From Nemertoderma westbladi (taxonomy: Eukaryota; Xenacoelomorpha; Nemertodermatida; Nemertodermatidae): 52,702 nucleotides of DNA. The translations under genes and the position numbers were made by a program. Positions 29,825 to 39,503 of the stretch are shown here, one piece after another. The DNA is taken from positions 1 to 52,702 of the forward strand of contig JAUCBJ010007228.1 of assembly GCA_032718475.1 (NCBI GenBank), in the 5' to 3' direction. The first letter of the stretch is position 1; each line of letters begins with the position of its first letter. The notes under the pieces are model-generated. The model was given only the letters and a program-made list of their open reading frames with translations. It did no database searches and had not been told where the DNA came from.

Positions 29825-31110
29825 GTGTTGGGTCGCCAGGCGGGGTCGATGGCGGGTTGTCGGGTGTGACGGGATTAGAGGATCCCGACCAGTTTGGTTT
29901 ATATACGCGTCCCTGCCGTGCGAATGAAAGAAAAGAGTTTGTCGTTCTTCCAGTATTATTGATAAGATATATGTATGTTAATAAGATAGACAGAGTAATG
30001 ACAGCACAGTATACCGGTAATGATATTGTGTATTGGTGACGGTGACGTATTAAAGTGTCACCGTTCTGCCCTAAGTGACTGAGCAAACTACTGAGTAAAC
30101 TAAATGGGAAATGGAATACCAACCGGTAATATACTACACTAGGTTGGCCCTATTACTCAGCGGATGCGCTACTCTGGCTCCCCATTGGCCAGTAACCTAA
30201 TTCTCGCCCTCAACTCTGTGGGAGTATTTCCCCCCCCCCCCCCCCCCCACTGCTGTTACTTTCCCCTCCCGGAGGTTTAACCTCTGACCTCCATTGTGTG
30301 CGGCCCTTTGGGGTTTGTCGTCCCCGTTTATTGGGGGTGATACGAGGTTGATTGGTAATCAACCTCGTGCTTCCCAATATTGCTCAAAGGCGCCCTTTCC
30401 CAACTTTATGGGGTGGTTAGCGGAATTGAATCCGCTAACACCGGGTAGGGTTGACGGCGGGTCGCCAGGCAGGGGAGAAGGCGGATTGCCGGGTAGGGTC
30501 AACGGCGGGTTGCCGGGTAGGGTCAACGGCGGGTTATCGGGTAAGGTAGATGGCGGGTCGCCAAGCAGGGACGACGGCGGGTTGCCGGGTAGGGTTGACG
30601 ACGGGTCGCCAGGCAGGGTCAGCGGCGGATTGCCGGGTAGGGTCGACGGCGGGTTGCCGGGTAGGGTCGAAGGCGGGTTATCGGGTAAGGTAGACGGCGG
30701 GTCGCCAAGCAGGGACGATGGTGGGTTGCCGGGTAGGGTCAACGGCGGGTTGCTGGGTAGGGTCGGCGGCAGGATGCCGGGTAGGGTCGATGGCGTGTTG
30801 CCAGGTAGGATCAACAGCGGGTTACCAGATAGGGTCGACGGCAGGTTGCCGGGTAGGGTCAACGGCGGGTTGCCGGGTAGGGTCGACGGCGGGTTGTCGG
30901 GTAGGGTCGACGGCGGGTTGCCGGGTAGGATCAATGGCGGGTTACCGGATAGGGTCGACTGCGGGTTGCCGGGTAAGGTCAACGGCGAGTTACCGGATAG
31001 CGTCGACGGCGAGTTGCAGGGTAAGGTCGATGGCGAGTCGCCGTGCAGGATCGACGGCAGGTTACCAGGCAGGGTCGACGAAGGGATGACAGGTAGGGAC
31101 GACAGCGGGT
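29825..31110 (-). repeat. 24-bp minisatellite inside the RT, split by a solo LTR
   Basis: The unit GGGTTGCCGGGTAGGGTCGA plus CGGC is repeated ~28 times at 30441-31110, and the array resumes for ~1.5 units at 29825-29864 beyond the LTR. On the minus strand it encodes the octapeptide NPPSTLPG and variants with no stop. It separates RT motif B from motif C. Confidence 0.9.
29865..30440 (-). mobile_element. Solo LTR of the BEL family inserted in the minisatellite
   Basis: On the minus strand it begins TGTTAGCGGATTCAATTCCG and ends TCTAATCCCGTCACA, matching both ends of the LTRs at 8623 and 19894. It also shares the 12-bp hairpin (30342-30368), the G/C homopolymer (30231-30249), the AACCTCCGGGAGGGG segment and TATATAAA near its end. 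Internal identity is much lower than between the two full LTRs, so it belongs to a diverged subfamily. Flanks (T/C)CGGG at 29860-29864 and 30441-30445 form a 5-bp duplication with one mismatch. Confidence 0.88.
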
Positions 31111-31861
31111 TGCCAGGACACTTAGGTATCCGGAGGTCCCGTAGCCTCCGTATCATGGGAAGGGTCCCACAGCCATACCCAAGCATGGCGGCCGGGTCGC
31201 CCTGGATGTACCCTTCCCTCCTCCAGAGCGGTACATCAGACCCTTGTAAGAAGAGAGCGGCGTGGCCGTTGTATGCATTAAAGAGGTAACGGGAACACCG
31301 GTGCCAGTAGACCCGCGCATTCCAAAGGGCCATGGGGCGACTCAAACTGTTAAAGGCATTAGAGGCGTCTACGAGGAGCATCCCCTCGATGGAGTCGTCC
31401 TCATACAATGAAGCCATCGCATGGACGGCGCCCTCGACACCCACCTTAACACCCGCACAGAGTTGATCCACCCCGCATTCCACGATGAAATCCATCTTTG
31501 TGGCGGCTGTGAGGCAGTTAGTCAGCAACCGGTACAGGACCTCCCCAATGCCGATGGGGCGGACACTGGGTTCCTTGTCAATTGCGACGAGGCGACAGGC
31601 ACGCAGCGCGCGGATCTCGCCCCAAGGTACCACCGAGTGGGCGAGGCGTCGAGCCAACCCAGCAACGGCCTCCCTGAGGCGGGAGCTGTGCGCCTCGTAG
31701 CGGGTAAGCAACGCACTCCATAATTCGGGGTCTCCGCCGATCGGACCAGCTCCACCACATAGCACTCGAGTAACCTTGAGGACGTGCTGACCAGTAATGT
31801 CGACATCCTCGAAGGCTGGTAGGTCGTCACAGGGTTCAAACGCGTCCGGCGAAACCTGCAT
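31111..31861 (-). pseudogene. RLE retrotransposon: RT fingers and palm (motifs 1-B)
   Basis: Recognisable RT blocks run in order: LCGGAGPIGGDPELWSALL, RALRACRLVAIDKEPSVRPI (motif 2 region), GVDQLCAGVKVGVEGAVHAM, motif A MLLVDASNAFNSLSR (catalytic Asp present), and motif B REGYIQGDPAAMLGYG. After RLRDLRIPKCPG the frame enters the minisatellite, whereas a normal RT of this type reaches (Y/W)YADD about 15-25 residues later. The frame remains open throughout. Confidence 0.8.
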
Positions 31862-32780
31862 CTGAGGGGGATGTTTTTCCGCCAGAACCTCACGTACGGT
31901 AATCCCAGGTGCTCGCCCTCTGCCTGGGAATTGGGGTCTAAAATTCCACCACTGTCCCTCTCGGTAATGAGACGAACTGCCGCCCGATTCTGTCCCACCA
32001 GTATTTTCCGATTATACAACTGACCCGGGTTTACTTTTGCCGATCCCCAGGACTTAGCGAACTTGGAGCTGCAGCACTCCGCCTCCACCACCAGCTGCTT
32101 ATACTCCTCTCGCTCCCACATGCCAATCCGGCGCAGCATAGTACGCCGAATATCCGCACTTTTAGTCAAGTCTGGGTCTCGCTGGAATATGGTAGCCACG
32201 CAACAGAGTGATCGTTCCGAGGGGTGGATACCGTCCATCAGAAATACCAGCTCGCGAGCGACTAAGTTGGCGATTTTGCGTCCCACATTGCCACCCGGCA
32301 CAATAGACTGGAAACAAGTAAAGCAGGTGAGGCGGGAATAATTGGCCTCCCAATACGGATCGGTGGAAGAGCCAGGAGAGTTTAACCACTGGCCACCGAA
32401 GGCCGACTCCAAAAGCTCCACAGTGGTAGGGAATGGAGGAGAACTCGCACTCCCAGGCAAAGATAACAGAGGAGAAACAGTGTCGACGACTCGGGGAATC
32501 TGAGTTATCTGAGTTATCGCACTCGAAAACGAATCAGTATCCGAGCTATCCCCATCCGAGTCGTCGCCAGTGGATTCATGCAGCAGAGTGTCATCCACTA
32601 CGGGACTAGTGGAGGCCCCCGATATGAGATGTGGGTTCAAGCAATTGCCAACAGACAAAGGCGAGCAGCTGGTGCAGGGTTGCCCGGCACGGACACAACA
32701 ACAACGACTAGAAGTGGTAAAAGCGCAGATCTCACACTGACAGCACCGTTGGGACGACGACTGCCCTGAGACATAACTGA
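31862..32780 (-). pseudogene. RLE retrotransposon: N-terminal Cys cluster and pre-RT region
   Basis: The frame is open from upstream of 32740 with no ATG in the right frame. It gives CQCEICAF and CCCVRAGQPCTSCSPLSVGNC (~32720-32640), a Cys-rich binding cluster probably for nucleic acid. An acidic/Ser linker follows, then WEANYSRLTCFTCFQSIVPGGNVGRKIANLV, a helical segment, LYNRKILVGQNRAAVRLITE and GGILDPNSQAEGEHLG. Near 31900-31870 a frameshift is needed to join the RT. The remaining 378-residue frame past that point is noise. Confidence 0.65.
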
Positions 32781-33442
32781 CCGAATAGACAAACCGATTG
32801 AACCAGACGAACCATCCAAGGAGAGAGACTCGCGGTCACGAAACTGAACTCATCAACAAAATATCAACAAATATCAACAAATAAACAAAAACCACAAACC
32901 AAGTGTAATAATATACCGTATTATAATATACCAATTTATGGATTTATAGCATTCAAAGTGCATGAAAATTTACATCATCTTAACCGAAAATAGTTAGAAA
33001 CAACAAAATAAGTATAGATAGCTAAACAAATAAATAATAATATAAATTAAGCTCTTTATCAACAGCCGAGTTCTTTGTGAATCTTTTTCTCCGCTCCATA
33101 GAATTATAACTCGCTAGTTCCCCATTAGTAACACTAATTTAATCGTTTTCACAACTTTATCAGCCACCGCTCTAGAACAACTGCGTTCCCAATCCTCCCA
33201 TCTCGCTTGCTCCAGCGAAAAACTATCTCTGAGCCCTCAGTGATAGAATATCTTTTAGCCTATGAGAAAATAAATAATTTCTTTTATAATTAAATAATAT
33301 CTTATTATTTAAGTAATTGCTTTATCTTGGTAATTCGAATAACTTTAAAATTATTTTATTTACTCAAATTAATTTCTGCTCAATCTGCATATTGCTTTAA
33401 CCTATTTTATTATATCATATTATAAAGGAATGTTAGTATTAA
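32781..33442. other. AT-rich spacer with the second ATPase-tail copy
   Basis: 32845-32885 carries ATATCAACAA repeats; 32994-33066 duplicates 27783-27872. No gene seen otherwise. TATTTAAATAATAT-type runs at 33270-33360. Confidence 0.5.
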
Positions 33443-33866
33443 TTAAAACTTACACCATGGTTCCTCACTAAAATCTTCTGATTCCTCCCAGTTTTCCTGA
33501 GGAAAGGAATCTATGTACCGGTTCTCCTCGGCCGCCGCTATCTCTTCCTCGATATATTCTTCATAAAGATAGCGGTCATACCAGTTGGAGGAGCTCCGGA
33601 GGCCTTCCACTCGCGCTTCCCCCATTTCCCGAATCGCGAGCTCCGGCTCAATCATCCCACACCATTTCCTCAGACTCATCTCTGAGATGTTGCAGGTATG
33701 GAGTGACTGCTTCCGGCTCCGGCCAGCTCTCCGTAGTCTGCGTGCAAGTTGTATTTGTTCTGGTTGTGTTGGGGGTGTTGGACCCAGTGGTGATGGGTGT
33801 AGCTGTGGTGGTGGTGGAGACCGGTGCCATGAGGGCAGCTAGCTGGGTGCTGGTGGTGGAATCCAT
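33443..33866 (-). CDS. Unknown Thr-rich then acidic protein (two frames; possible exon)
   Basis: ATG 33866 opens a Thr-rich 72-residue frame (TTTATPITTGSNTPNTTRTNT, then YLQHLRDESEEMVW) ending at 33648. A second frame starting at ATG 33679 overlaps it and encodes an acidic 78-residue stretch (YDRYLYEEYIEEEIAAAEE, ENWEESEDFSEEPW). The acidic frame ends right at a GTAAGT, a possible splice donor, so the gene may continue. The two frames may be overlapping genes or one protein with an indel near 33650. No family recognised. A TATA box lies 125 bp upstream. Confidence 0.4.
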
Positions 33867-33990
33867 GATGTTAAATAAGTTGGCAAATTAACAAGTTTAA
33901 AAAAGTAAAAGTTTAAAATTGGCGTCTTGTAAAATAAATCACAAAAAATTATGAAACTGATGCAGGGATGACGAATGAAAGCCCGACTCG

Positions 33991-34000
33991 GTTTATATAG
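33991..34000 (-). promoter_or_regulatory. TATA box upstream of the Thr-rich gene
   Basis: On the minus strand CTATATAAAC sits in a GC-richer context (GATGCTATATAAACCGAGTC), ~125 bp upstream of ATG 33866. Start of transcription would fall near 33965. The context resembles the LTR promoter (TATATAAACC) of the solo LTR, so a retroelement origin is possible. Confidence 0.45.
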
Positions 34001-35285
34001 CATCGGCGTAGTATAGGGACCATCCTAACAGATTCATCGAGAGGCGGCTTTAATTAAAGGGTTCCCAGTGATCTGGTGATAAGTCGTTAGGAGACAGTAG
34101 TAATTATATAAAGGTAATAACTGATAACTAAGGCAGTAAGGGGATATAACGCATGAATGTCAGCCTGATTTGGGCCCTCAAGCTTATCAGCAATGGAGAT
34201 ATCTTCAAGTTATTCAGGAAACGACATGCCGATTTCAGGGCATTCATAACGTATAAAAACAGGATATGAGTTAGAAAACAATTGGAGCTCTTTTAACGCC
34301 CGTTCATATAATATTATACTTAAATGTTACTTGTTCTGTAGTTACTTACATACCATCACCAGATCACCGCACCGCTACCGAATAATCAATTTCACCCCTC
34401 GGGGCATCTTCAGGGTCATACTGTAGGTACCCGCCACAACAATCTCCAAAATATAAAAATATAAAACCAACTAAACTACTGAACTAAAGCTAAACAACTA
34501 CACACCCCTATAAGCCTACTACATAACATACAGACATGAGACACCAGCCAACCCCGTGTAGTTCGGGGCTACATACAGACTGATAAGTACATAAGTAGGG
34601 AACCGTGCCACCTAACATTGTCTGACTGTGCAATCTATTAAATATCGGAATCCTATTGTGCATGTGCATCAGCTTACAAGCCGCGAACACATGCTCCCAG
34701 TCTGCTAGTGTCCAGCGTATAACCTATCGGGATATGCTCAAGCGATACTGCTGTACCGTATTTCAGCATTTCGGTAGGTTACATGCCCTAGGCCATAATG
34801 GCTACAGCATACTGCCGGACCGGGGTGCAGACGTTTGGATTTAAATACTATACGAGTTACACCTAGGCGTATCCAATTTCAACACCCTTACACTTAACAC
34901 CAAAGGAAAACCCAAAATTGATATAACGCACCCTATCCACCCAATTTTATAAGTATCCCAAAAAACACCACCCCTCTACGGCATCAGACATTAGGATTTT
35001 TAATACTAGCAATGCCACAGCTACACGAATCCATTTCATCAAACTTATTATTACTGTACAGCCAATCCCCATTTAAAATATACGCTCATAATAAATAACT
35101 CATCAAAATGCTGCACAAAAATATACATACAACCATCCGGACGCGCGCGCACTAAACATTTAACATTTAACCCATTATACACTAATTAATTATTAACTAA
35201 ATATTTGAAACGATATAGAGAAATTTACAAAATATTATACTGTATAGCCATACCTCAATTAAACTCTAAATCAGATTTTATCTAC
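34001..35285. other. Non-coding; one inverted-repeat pair
   Basis: GTGATCTGGTGAT at ~34069-34081 has an exact complement ATCACCAGATCAC at ~34363-34375, perhaps ends of a small element. GC-poor, with a CGCGCGCG run near 35142. No gene supported. Confidence 0.4.
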
Positions 35286-35286
35286 A

Positions 35287-35835
35287 TGCTTAAGGCGATA
35301 TAAGGATAATTAATAAATGATATACTGTATACTCGTTCCCGAATTTAACTGCACCGTGTATCTCACTGAAATGCTGCACAAAAAATATAAAAAATATACT
35401 GAACACCATGAATCGGTCTAGACTTTGGAACCAATCAATATGAACCAAACAATTATTATTCTATTCAATTATTATCTACATTTAAGGCGATATAAGGATA
35501 ATTAATAAATAATATACTGTATACCCGTTCCCGAATTTATCTGTACTGTGTATCTCACCGAAATGCTGCACAAAAAATATATAATGCACACCGTGAATCG
35601 GACTTACCCTTGGAACAAAAATAAACCAAACAATTATTAACTAAATATATAGTAAATATGATATTGTATGGCCAAAACCAAATCATACTCTTACGCAGCC
35701 GGCTTCGCTCAATTAAACTCTAATCAATTATTAACTATTTAAGGTGATATAAGTATAATTAATATACTGTATACCCATTCCCGAATTATACTGTACCCTG
35801 TACCTCACCGAAATAACTGCACAAAAATATATAAC
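35287..35835. repeat. Diverged long tandem repeat (3 copies, ~190-260 bp)
   Basis: Blocks starting TTAAGGCGATATAAG(G)ATAATTAATA, then ATACTGTATACCCGTTCCCG and ATCTCACCGAAATGCTGCAC, occur at ~35291, ~35483 and ~35740. They lie 3' of the Penelope-like element and may be its flanking repeats. A partial fourth trace (ATGCTGCACAAAAATATA) is at ~35108. Confidence 0.75.
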
Positions 35836-35889
35836 CAACCAAAACGGACTAAACTTTTAAACCAATATATATATTAACAATTAATATTC

Positions 35890-36479
35890 TTACAGGGCCG
35901 GCTTCCCCTTGTTCCATGGCGGTTTAAATTTCCTAATATAATTCGCCTCCGCATGGATTCTACTCTTGTTATCTCTAAATTGGCGAAACGCCGTTATCCC
36001 AAAAGACTCCCACTCACACCATCGAAAATGTTCACATAATAAAAATTCTGGTAAGTCAGTATGATCAATGGGGGGGTGTTTTCTATACTCATTAATTACG
36101 GATTTATGTTTACTAAACCTCTCGGCCAGTCTTTGTTCAGTCTGGCCTAAGTAATATCCACGCGGGTGTTCTTTACATGTTATTGTGTACAACACGTTTG
36201 CAGACTCGCAGGTAAAGGACCCCACACTCTTCTCACCCCATGGCAACTCCGGCAAATCCAAAATACTTCCGCATAATAAGCACCGCGATCGCCCGCACGG
36301 ATTATTTCCTATATTCGCCCGTCTCTCCCGTTTCTCAATAACAATATTCCCTATACTCATTCCCGCCTTTCTGGCGCTAACCACCTCCAACCCAATATCA
36401 CCCAAACCGTGCTTATACTTATTTAATATAGGTTTGACTACGTCCGCAAACATTGCGTCCACCGCTGGGTAGTTTTTCG
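35890..36479 (-). CDS. Penelope-like element GIY-YIG endonuclease domain
   Basis: The frame is open from ~36479 to TAA-side 35890 (about 190 residues from a GTG; no ATG at the start, MFADVV near it). N-terminal KPILNKYKHGLGD..GLEVV and a Cys pair CGRSRCLLCGSI lead to the endonuclease: VLYTITCKEHPRGYYLGQTE (GIY as LYT, YIG as YLG), then RLAERFSKHKSVI with the catalytic Arg, and a late EANYIRKFKPPWN. The order of Cys-rich linker and GIY-YIG is what follows the RT in Penelope-like elements. It would nick DNA for target-primed reverse transcription. Confidence 0.8.
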
Positions 36480-36535
36480 TACATTAACTTTCACCCCGAT
36501 ATTTACGCTTATCCACACCCTCCCTCACAGACCAG

Positions 36536-37265
36536 TCAATCTCCCGGACCCCGTTTAAAAACATCACAGGGTACCCAGACACAATCAGTTAGGTATCTAT
36601 CCCGCGCAACACCATACTCAATCCCACCTCCCGTCAGACGCCAAAATCTCAGTAGTTGTGACATCACTACTCCTTGCAGAGATTTGTTGCTATGGTTACT
36701 GAAAAATAGTATTGGCATTTTTCTGGATAGGGGTTTAAAATACACTCTGGTTCGAATGAACCCAACACTGTCTTGAAACAATTCCAAATCCAAAAAACCG
36801 ACTCATTATATGAAAAATCAAAAGTGAATTTTATTATATCCCGCCCAAACAACTTTACACTCGCGTTATTGTACCTATTAATAATTTCGTCCTTAGTTTG
36901 AACCGTCAACCTACTGCCAAAAATTGCCTCCCCGTCGTCCACAAACGTGCGAAAAAATATATCACCATACAATGTCGTCAACCTACCATGCGTTTGGATA
37001 CGGTCCACCGGGATATGGTTGCTACCGATTTACTTGCAGGCACCCCCATTCCCAACCCTTTTATCAAAACATAATATTTCTTACCAACCGCGAAATATGT
37101 GTGCGTAATAACATATTTTAGTACAGTTATTATCTGTTCGTTATCGTAACCAGTCGTATCAGATAAATCGGGGTTTTCCTTGAGTGTGGCGCCTACAGCC
37201 TCAACAGCTGTCTCGAAGTCTATAGACGGGTAAAATGGAGAACGGAAAATGGAGATATCTGGCAT
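36536..37265 (-). pseudogene. Penelope-like element reverse transcriptase, three shifted frames
   Basis: From 37265 downward: FYPSIDFETAVEAV (motif A region of this RT type), then HTYFAVGKKYYVLIKGLGMGVPAS (motif B). In the next frame from 37008 comes GDIFFRTFVDDGEAIF (motif C VDD) and IKFTFDFSYNESVFW. In a third frame from 36793 come VYFKPLSRKMPI and FSNHSNKSLQGVVMSQLLRFWRL, the block just upstream of the endonuclease linker. At least two frameshifts make it defective. 5' parts of the RT were not found beyond 37265. Confidence 0.75.
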
Positions 37266-37494
37266 GTCGGCCGGCCCTCAAGCAAATTAGCGGCGTAATG
37301 GCTAACGGGGCACTTCGAAGACAGTCTGGCTATAGTAGAGTAGAATCGGCATACGAGACCATAGCTAAAATACATCTGCCATGGAGCCTGCGCGCAGCAC
37401 TGTGCTCACCAAATATATTTATAAATCTCTACTGTTTATTCACGAAGTGGAGTACGTTCAGCAGCAACAAAACTAATGAAATCAATCGAAGATA
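37266..37494. other. Unassigned spacer
   Basis: No coding signal beyond a short fortuitous frame. Composition is less AT-rich than surroundings. Borders the Penelope relic and the BEL leader fragment. Confidence 0.4.
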
Positions 37495-37499
37495 TTAGC

Positions 37500-38040
37500 A
37501 CCTACGATGTTCACAACAAAAACAATTGCGGCTTAACTCATTAAACGAAAAGTTATGCTCTACCATGTCTGAAACTGAACAGGACATTGACTCAGAGGTG
37601 TGTATAGAGTATGAGTTTAAATTAACAGATATTAATACTGGTTTTAGGTTACAATCACTCATCGTGACCTCCTCCTCGATACCTTCGTTGTCTCTCCTCG
37701 TCTGGCGTCGTACCGTCGGCCCTCCCCTTGCCGTTCCGGTGGGCCGCTCGCCACCTGTAGCCACTGGTTGGCTGGTGGCTCCGGTACGCTCGTCGCCATT
37801 GTCATCATTACGTATCGACCTATCTTCCTCCCGTACCCGTCTGTGTTCCTCCTCTTCAACCAATCCGTCATACGTGTTACCTACTTTGGCCATCCAATAG
37901 ATACACGATTGTCATGCCTGGCCCTCTCATTGGTCTGTTCCCCTCTGGCTGTGTTCTGTCCCCTTTGCCTGTGTTAGGCCCTGCCGTTGAGATGGTTTAG
38001 TAAACCATCCCGAGGTTATTATTTCCTAACTGGTTCCCTA
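37500..38040 (-). mobile_element. Decayed BEL-family leader/LTR fragment
   Basis: The minus frame 37893-37495 contains PTGTARGGPTVRRQTRRD, parallel to TGTAMVGPPVRRRTRRG in the 9549 frame of the intact element. Upstream (37900-38000, minus) there is AAAGGGGACAGAACACAGCC, an AGAGGGGAA...GGCCAGG stretch and GGCCAAAGTAGG, which recall LTR positions ~8810-8960. A GATGGTTTA hairpin is present near 37990. The frame after VTMSD diverges. It is too degraded for boundaries. Confidence 0.55.
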
Positions 38041-39503
38041 TACAATATTGGTTACATATCCTACTGATTGCCAAATCAATTCACCTCCCCATTCTGCCGG
38101 TAAGTGGCGTGTGTTACACGGAATGGATCGCTTACGGAACGAGAGTAGTACCAGAAAAAGGCCCATTTGGCCAGAACATTGGCAATTTTTGAAAAAATAT
38201 GTTGGTTTTCTTTTTTTATCGTTAAGTACATTCTTACAGTCTTGGGCAAAATTGAGCAAAGTGTTGAGCCATTTTAATGGAAATAAGAATTTACAGACCT
38301 CAAAAAAACGAAATTTCGTTTAATTTCGATTAATTCGATTAATGACTTTCGTTTTTTCTAACTAAATAACCAAAATAATAATTTTTTATTAATAAAAATT
38401 TCGTGACGCTGGACAGCTGTTACTCAAACTAACCTAAAATTAGAACTAATTAATCATTGTACAGTCCCGCTCTCAAAAAGCATTCCTTTGATCAAACATT
38501 GATCAAACTTTGATCAAACATTGATCAATGTTTGATCAAAATGTGTCCATAGAGTAGTATTGAAAGTAGCATTGACATTGAAATGACATTGATAGCATAT
38601 TGAAATGACCTTGAAATCGACGCACCGAAATTCCAGACTTTCTGTCTCATATTGAAATGACATTGAAATGATTTCAAGGTAACAGTTTACATCGCTCTTC
38701 TGCGGCAATCCTTTGTACTCAGATTCCCGGTGAGGACTGGCTTTCGTTAATAGCCAAGCCGCAATGTGATTGACAGGGTGGCGCATGGAGCTTGCTTGAT
38801 TTTGTGGATAGACAACGATTAGATTTACAAGGCAGTGTTGTGGTAGTGTCCCAGACTGAGTCATATAGGGCCTATTATTACACTAACAACTAGTTAAGAT
38901 AACAGCCCATGGAATATTTTTAAATTATTATTAATTACAAATTTGTTTTAATGTTCCTTAAATCAGAATCAAGGCCAAAGACCTCCATTGACATTGAGGT
39001 AGCGAGATGGCTACCGTTGTATTGAATTTTCTTATACAGAAATTGTTTAAATTCAACAAGCCTGCCTCCTGCCCCTGTCTCTAATTTTCCTAATAAATGT
39101 AAATAAATAAATCCATAAAATATAATTTATAATTTAATTATGCATATATAACTGTGTGATCATAAAAAACTGACGTATTTTAGAAATAGTAAGCTAGAAA
39201 TGTAGGCCTACTTAACGAGCGGACACCAGACACCATTAAATTAAATATACCTTTTAAAAAATGTACGTAATTTAATTTTAATACTCTGATAAGGTATTTT
39301 TTATTGAAAACTTAATTTCTAGTAAACTATAGTAATCTATGTACATCATTAGTACCCAGACATCATTAGATTTTAAATCAGTTTAACATATTGTAATCAT
39401 AATTTTTTAAATATTAAAAATCAAATTGGGTTATTAATACTTATTAAATTCTGCTCATTCATTTTTAATTAATGGTTGGTTTTAACCATCCGGCCGACAA
39501 ACC

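Larger units (their letters stand above)
28340..32780 (-). mobile_element. Decayed non-LTR retrotransposon with RT and RLE-type C terminus
   Basis: In minus order: an N-terminal Cys cluster (~32770-32640), a finger/RT region (31861-31111), a minisatellite, the YADD motif (~29800), a thumb/connection region (29668-29081), a CCHC knuckle (~28960-28895) and a restriction-like endonuclease (28888-28340). Frameshifts lie near 31870-31900, 29600 and 28885. A BEL-family solo LTR sits inside. The architecture (zinc finger, RT, CCHC, RLE with RHNE..E..D) is that of early-branching, R2-superclade-like LINEs; the exact clade is uncertain. Unlike the GC-poor surroundings, the element is GC-rich, implying a foreign or recent origin relative to the neighbourhood. 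Confidence 0.75.

Noticed and set aside
30294-31289. 331-codon plus-strand Gly-rich (GRVDGGLPGRV) collagen-like frame
   Set aside because: It is the reverse strand of the 24-bp minisatellite inside the RT; open only because the unit is a multiple of three.
38514-38864. 116-codon minus frame as Tc1 transposase
   Set aside because: No DDE or helix-turn-helix motif; it starts inside the TTTGATCAA repeats.
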